Assembly (NCBI RefSeq): GCF_009688945.1
Contig: NZ_AP021874.1
Span: forward strand, 4,216,001 to 4,280,000
Direction: 5' to 3'
DNA from: Desulfosarcina alkanivorans
GTDB taxonomy: Bacteria > Desulfobacterota > Desulfobacteria > Desulfobacterales > Desulfosarcinaceae
Length of the DNA stretch: 64,000 bases
Below the pieces are notes generated by a model. That model saw only the letters and a list, made by a program, of their open reading frames with translations. It ran no database searches and had not been told where the DNA came from. Numbering within the stretch: the first letter of the stretch is position 1; each line of letters opens with the position of its first letter. A program made the position numbers and the translations under genes. Below, one piece after another: positions 62,201-64,000 of this stretch.

Positions 62201-62594
62201 GAACCGGCGTCCGGGCAATGATCTCGTCTACGAATGCGCCGGCCAGTTCGGCAATGCGGCCTGCACCCGCTTTGGTTCCCAGGGCGATGGCGGGATTTTT
62301 CAAAAAAGTGGAGACGTCCCGGCCCCGCCGCGAGGTTTCAAGGGCATGGACCAGCAAACGGAAAAAATTGACCGGGTCGCTGTCCGTGGAATCCAGGTGC
62401 ATCCAGGCGCCGGTCGGACCGGGACGCCGGGCAATCTCCGCCGCCAGTGTCGATTTTCCCTGGGCCGCCTGTCCGGTGATCAGGATCACCCGGGCGGCTC
62501 TCGAATCGGTCGCACGCTGGACCAGCCGCGGACGCGGGATCGCCCGGGAAAGATCCGGCAGGGTGATTTTGGATATGATTCGCTGGTCGATCAT
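59259..62594 (-). CDS. Large ATP-binding regulator with MalT-like core and SARP/BTAD output (1111 aa)
   Basis: An N-terminal STAND-type ATPase has Walker A TGQAAQGKST near residues 39-47 and Walker B in VRIVMDGLDQL. A long TPR-like helical region fills roughly 380-830. The C-terminus has an OmpR-type winged helix (about 870-960; LRQKLLLKAILVNG, RFKVTLHRLRRIL) and a bacterial transcriptional activator domain (about 970-1100). It lacks a LuxR helix-turn-helix. It likely activates genes on binding ATP and a signal. It lies upstream of and codirectional with fdhAB, so fdhAB is a plausible target (inference). ATG 62594 is chosen; the ribosome binding site is weak. Confidence 0.85.
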   Translation of the reverse strand: MIDQRIISKITLPDLSRAIPRPRLVQRATDSRAARVILITGQAAQGKSTLAAEIARRPGPTGAWMHLDSTDSDPVNFFRLLVHALETSRRGRDVSTFLKNPAIALGTKAGAGRIAELAGAFVDEIIARTPVRIVMDGLDQLSGNAESMALVQRVLDAISPPSCLVLVSRETPPLHLESLRIRQELVVLDNGDLAFSTDEIYRFYSVLYGLRLAPPQLAMIRKITDGWAGGLVLVWEVLRHVPDDQRMAFIDNGLPAAMHGQRLAYFSEAVFSGLDEATRNFLIRSSIFETIDPPMAARYLDDQPVGDIDAIINTLVRRNLFIHPLYDVKTGWGYRYNQLFRDFLLDKFHRVLDRQTQQALFGRAADLAWDAGRFEEAIRFFLQAEAFDKAAAGIKKIAMGLSAQGRFADLAGWIDILPGAMIEDDAWLSLYRAVGRRISDGRRNIRVFSAALDRFNTKGDQRGQLLALAYLIESAVFIGHPAPALNRWLETAWAMLERVSGNRYYPFAKAVLWMQVAFGFISGTGDLQKGLSACRNAMLLASTIEDETLTVNATIIHVFGYTMAGEFAAAEKALAGIHQLVAAAYPEYRALRNLVRIKLALSKGDLASAQRLLDYNQEDIDKFGLLFLYPIHVDFSGLLQIHQRRFDAVGRTAHHLTDVATLAANPLYNGLALRLRALKAYHQGHYERACRWAGEAAEVISRSLGESIHLFRCRLIVGMVAYHLDDLTGARQALESARDFFSRMSSHLSLAEARLGLSLVARAMGEDEAAQGHLESGLSLAASKGYETFPILSAFDVAAACSPVLPDSRSRTARLARRVLARLSPHPPVPAGGSDAGGGSGARRPAETSGKGGSRPDLDIRTLGGFEVRLGGGKVLADAQWTGLRQKLLLKAILVNGCREIPKDILMDALWPDSSQEAALKRFKVTLHRLRRILASDGNPRAGASCISLKDNRVSLDMGRCRVDVNDFLAACDQIRQFRRDDDDRRLLSACRRAAEIYRGDFLPEEPYLSWAETKRAALKDQYLTVLMEMAGLFERKGDLEQAVRHCGIVIQADPLAEQAHQQLMRLLQRQGRRSAALKVYRDLADTLAAELDTAPDPATTRLYEEIVRAS

Positions 62595-62847
62595 GGCTTT
62601 TCGGTTCAGCAATGCGGAGCCGGTCGGTTTCGGGGGAAGTCGCAAGGCATAAAATGAAGTCAGGCCCCACATAAGTGCTATACAATAGATTCCATTGCCA
62701 GTGCAAACAGGGCCTGGCCATGGGGCGCCCTATAAGGAAATCATTGCAAATATTCAGGTTTTAGGTATCATGAGCGTGTCGGCCAGGACAGCAGCGCGCC
62801 GACAGCACCCATGCGACCCAACCCGTTCCCGAAGGAAAGCCCTTGCC

Positions 62848-63588
62848 ATGGAACCCATGAAAACGGTTCTGGTCATCGATGATGAAACCGCGACCTTGAC
62901 CATGTTCCGTCTGTTTTTAAATGCGTACGGCTATTCGGTAATAACCGCGGATAGCGGTGAAACCGGCCTTGAGATGGTCCGGGAGCACCATCCCGGGATC
63001 GTCTTCACCGACCTGAAAATGCCGGGCATGGACGGGTTTGAGGTACTCCGGCAAATCAAGAAAACCGCACCGGCGACCGAGGTGATCGTGATCACCGGTC
63101 ATGGCGACATGGATCAGGTCGTCCGCGCCCTGAACCTCGACGCCACCGATTTTATCAATAAACCCATCGGCCGCAGCGCCCTCGATGCCGCACTCAGACG
63201 GGCGGAAGCGCGCCTGGAGGCCGACCGGCCCGATGGGGTCCCCATCGAGGTGGACATCTCGTCAGGGGTGGCGATCGTTTCTGTTCGCAACACCCTGACC
63301 GCCCGGCACAAAAGCCTGCTGAAGGCATCCCTGCAGCGTGCTCGGGATTCGGGCGCCGACGGCATCGTCATCAACTTCGATGACCATTCAGCCGTCAACG
63401 GAACCGGCATCGCCCTGCTCACCCGGCTGCTCACCGAGGCCAAAGCACAAGGGATGCAGGTCTGCATTGCGGGCCTGTCGGAAAACTTCAACACCATTTT
63501 CGACATGGTGGGCATCACGCGGGTGGCCCCGTGCGTGGACACGGTGGAAGCCGCCATCTCGGTCATCGACAGAAACGAAACGGCATGA
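62848..63588 (+). CDS. Response regulator receiver fused to a STAS domain (246 aa)
   Basis: The receiver domain (1-~120) has Asp11/Asp12, phosphoacceptor Asp55 in GIVFTDLKMPGMDG, the switch Thr in VITGHGD, and Lys105 in INKPIG. A C-terminal STAS domain (about 140-240; VDISSGVAIVSVRNTL, VNGTGIALLTRLLTEAKAQG) resembles anti-sigma-factor antagonists, with Ser/Asn at the usual phospho-serine region. There is no DNA-binding domain, so output is probably by partner switching. The start at 62848 follows AAGGAA; ATG 62857 is an alternative. It is divergent from the large regulator and upstream of the TmcD-like gene. Confidence 0.87.
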   Translation: MEPMKTVLVIDDETATLTMFRLFLNAYGYSVITADSGETGLEMVREHHPGIVFTDLKMPGMDGFEVLRQIKKTAPATEVIVITGHGDMDQVVRALNLDATDFINKPIGRSALDAALRRAEARLEADRPDGVPIEVDISSGVAIVSVRNTLTARHKSLLKASLQRARDSGADGIVINFDDHSAVNGTGIALLTRLLTEAKAQGMQVCIAGLSENFNTIFDMVGITRVAPCVDTVEAAISVIDRNETA

Positions 63589-63681
63589 CCCTCTTTTTTT
63601 TGTGCATGTGGCCAAAAAACGACCTTGCGGTTTCAAATCCGAATCAGTATAAAGCCGCGAATATTTCAACGAGGAGGGACT

Positions 63682-64000
63682 ATGGTTGATTCCCGAAGCT
63701 GGGACTGGAAGACCAGTGAAAAAAAGATTTCTCTGGCCCCTTGGAAAGCGAAATACCAGTGGGTCGAAGAACCTTATGTGAGCCCCGACGGAGAGAAGGT
63801 CGCCGCCATTGTCAACATCGACGAGGGAGAGTTTACCGTCTGCGTCAACGGCTCGGCCTGGGGAGAAACGGTGTTCGATAAAATCTGGCACCTGCGGTTC
63901 TCACCGGACGGGCGGCTCGCCGCCCTGGTTTCCGAAATGGGCGAGTGGACCATGGCCCTGGACGGCCGGGCCTGGGAGAACAAATTCGGCTACATCTGGG
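63682..64000 (+). CDS. TmcD-like beta-propeller protein, partial
   Basis: ATG 63682 follows GAGGAGGG. The visible 106 residues hold repeated blades: VEEPYVSPDGEKVAAIVN, FTVCVNGSAWGETVFDKIWHL (in parts), FSPDGRLAALVSEMGEWTMALDG and FGYIW. The W-rich repeat pattern resembles TmcD, the fourth protein of the Tmc transmembrane electron-transfer complex of sulfate reducers, which links periplasmic type II cytochrome c3 to the cytoplasm. The rest of the gene and any tmcABC are outside the window. The family assignment is from memory and tentative. Confidence 0.55.
   Translation, partial: MVDSRSWDWKTSEKKISLAPWKAKYQWVEEPYVSPDGEKVAAIVNIDEGEFTVCVNGSAWGETVFDKIWHLRFSPDGRLAALVSEMGEWTMALDGRAWENKFGYIW

Noticed and set aside
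61548-62657. 369-codon plus-strand frame antisense to the large regulator
   Set aside because: Shadow of the MalT/SARP-like gene; no family features or start site.
1-64000. CRISPR arrays, rRNA genes, phage modules
   Set aside because: No regularly spaced direct repeats, rRNA motifs or phage structural genes were seen.

Overview
The window looks like chromosomal DNA of an anaerobic sulfate-reducing Desulfobacterota bacterium of the Desulfosarcina/Desulfococcus kind. The reasons are a selenocysteine-containing, Tat-exported formate dehydrogenase without a membrane subunit, a TmcD-like propeller gene at the right edge, an acyl-CoA dehydrogenase that closely resembles the non-decarboxylating glutaryl-CoA dehydrogenase known from Desulfococcus multivorans, and a very high density of acyl-CoA catabolism genes. 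This assignment is inferred from gene content; no rRNA or tRNA gene is present.

Layout. (1) 1-6242, minus strand: a TetR regulator and a three-gene unit. The unit encodes a hydratase-SDR-SCP2 multifunctional enzyme, a fusion of an HMG-CoA-synthase-like domain, a zinc-ribbon/OB domain, an SDR and an SCP2 domain, and an SCPx-like thiolase. Two copies of CCATCA-NN-TGATGG mark the likely TetR operators. (2) 6388-21475: a decaying catabolic locus built around a sigma54 activator gene (14225-16333). Divergent sigma54 promoters on either side carry matching GGACAC-A/C-TGTCC upstream sites at nearly the same distance. The left arm (SDR, broken enoyl-CoA hydratase, thiolase, DUF35 protein, acyl-CoA dehydrogenase, truncated etfB) is interrupted by an IS1634-type element, a palindromic repeat and a 459-bp inverted-repeat element. 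The right arm has a broken small membrane protein, a broken solute:sodium symporter, an intact acyl-CoA synthetase and a broken CoA transferase. (3) 21950-30336: a group II intron remnant without its protein gene, a Cache protein plus chemoreceptor with a sigma28-like promoter, a dead IS5/IS1182-type element, a dead IS200-type tnpA, a second chemoreceptor, and a truncated reading frame. (4) 30346-36521: etfBA, an iron-sulfur-flavoprotein-like gene, and an acyl-CoA dehydrogenase/crotonase/3-hydroxyacyl-CoA dehydrogenase operon with a MarR regulator and paired operators. (5) 36779-51977: an IS4 remnant, then a long minus-strand catabolic cluster under a GntR regulator. It holds a TRAP transporter, a MmgE/PrpD protein, a beta-hydroxyacid dehydrogenase, 3-hydroxybutyryl-CoA dehydrogenase, crotonase, thiolase, UspA, glutaryl-CoA-dehydrogenase-like enzyme, ADP-forming acyl-CoA synthetase and SDR. 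(6) 52124-54042: a second, intact IS1634-type element. (7) 54042-64000: fdhE, fdhB, fdhA (selenoprotein), a large MalT/SARP-like regulator, and on the plus strand a receiver-STAS protein followed by a TmcD-like gene cut by the window edge.

How the genes fit together. Four catabolic modules, each with its own local regulator (TetR, sigma54 activator, MarR, GntR), feed acyl-CoA intermediates through dehydrogenation, hydration, oxidation and thiolysis. EtfAB takes the electrons from the acyl-CoA dehydrogenases. The GntR cluster reads as an almost complete route from an imported (di)carboxylate through a glutaryl-CoA-like intermediate to acetyl-CoA; a glutaconyl-CoA decarboxylase is not in the window. 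The sigma54 locus has an intact activator and promoters, but much of its structural content is pseudogenised or cut off from its ribosome binding site.
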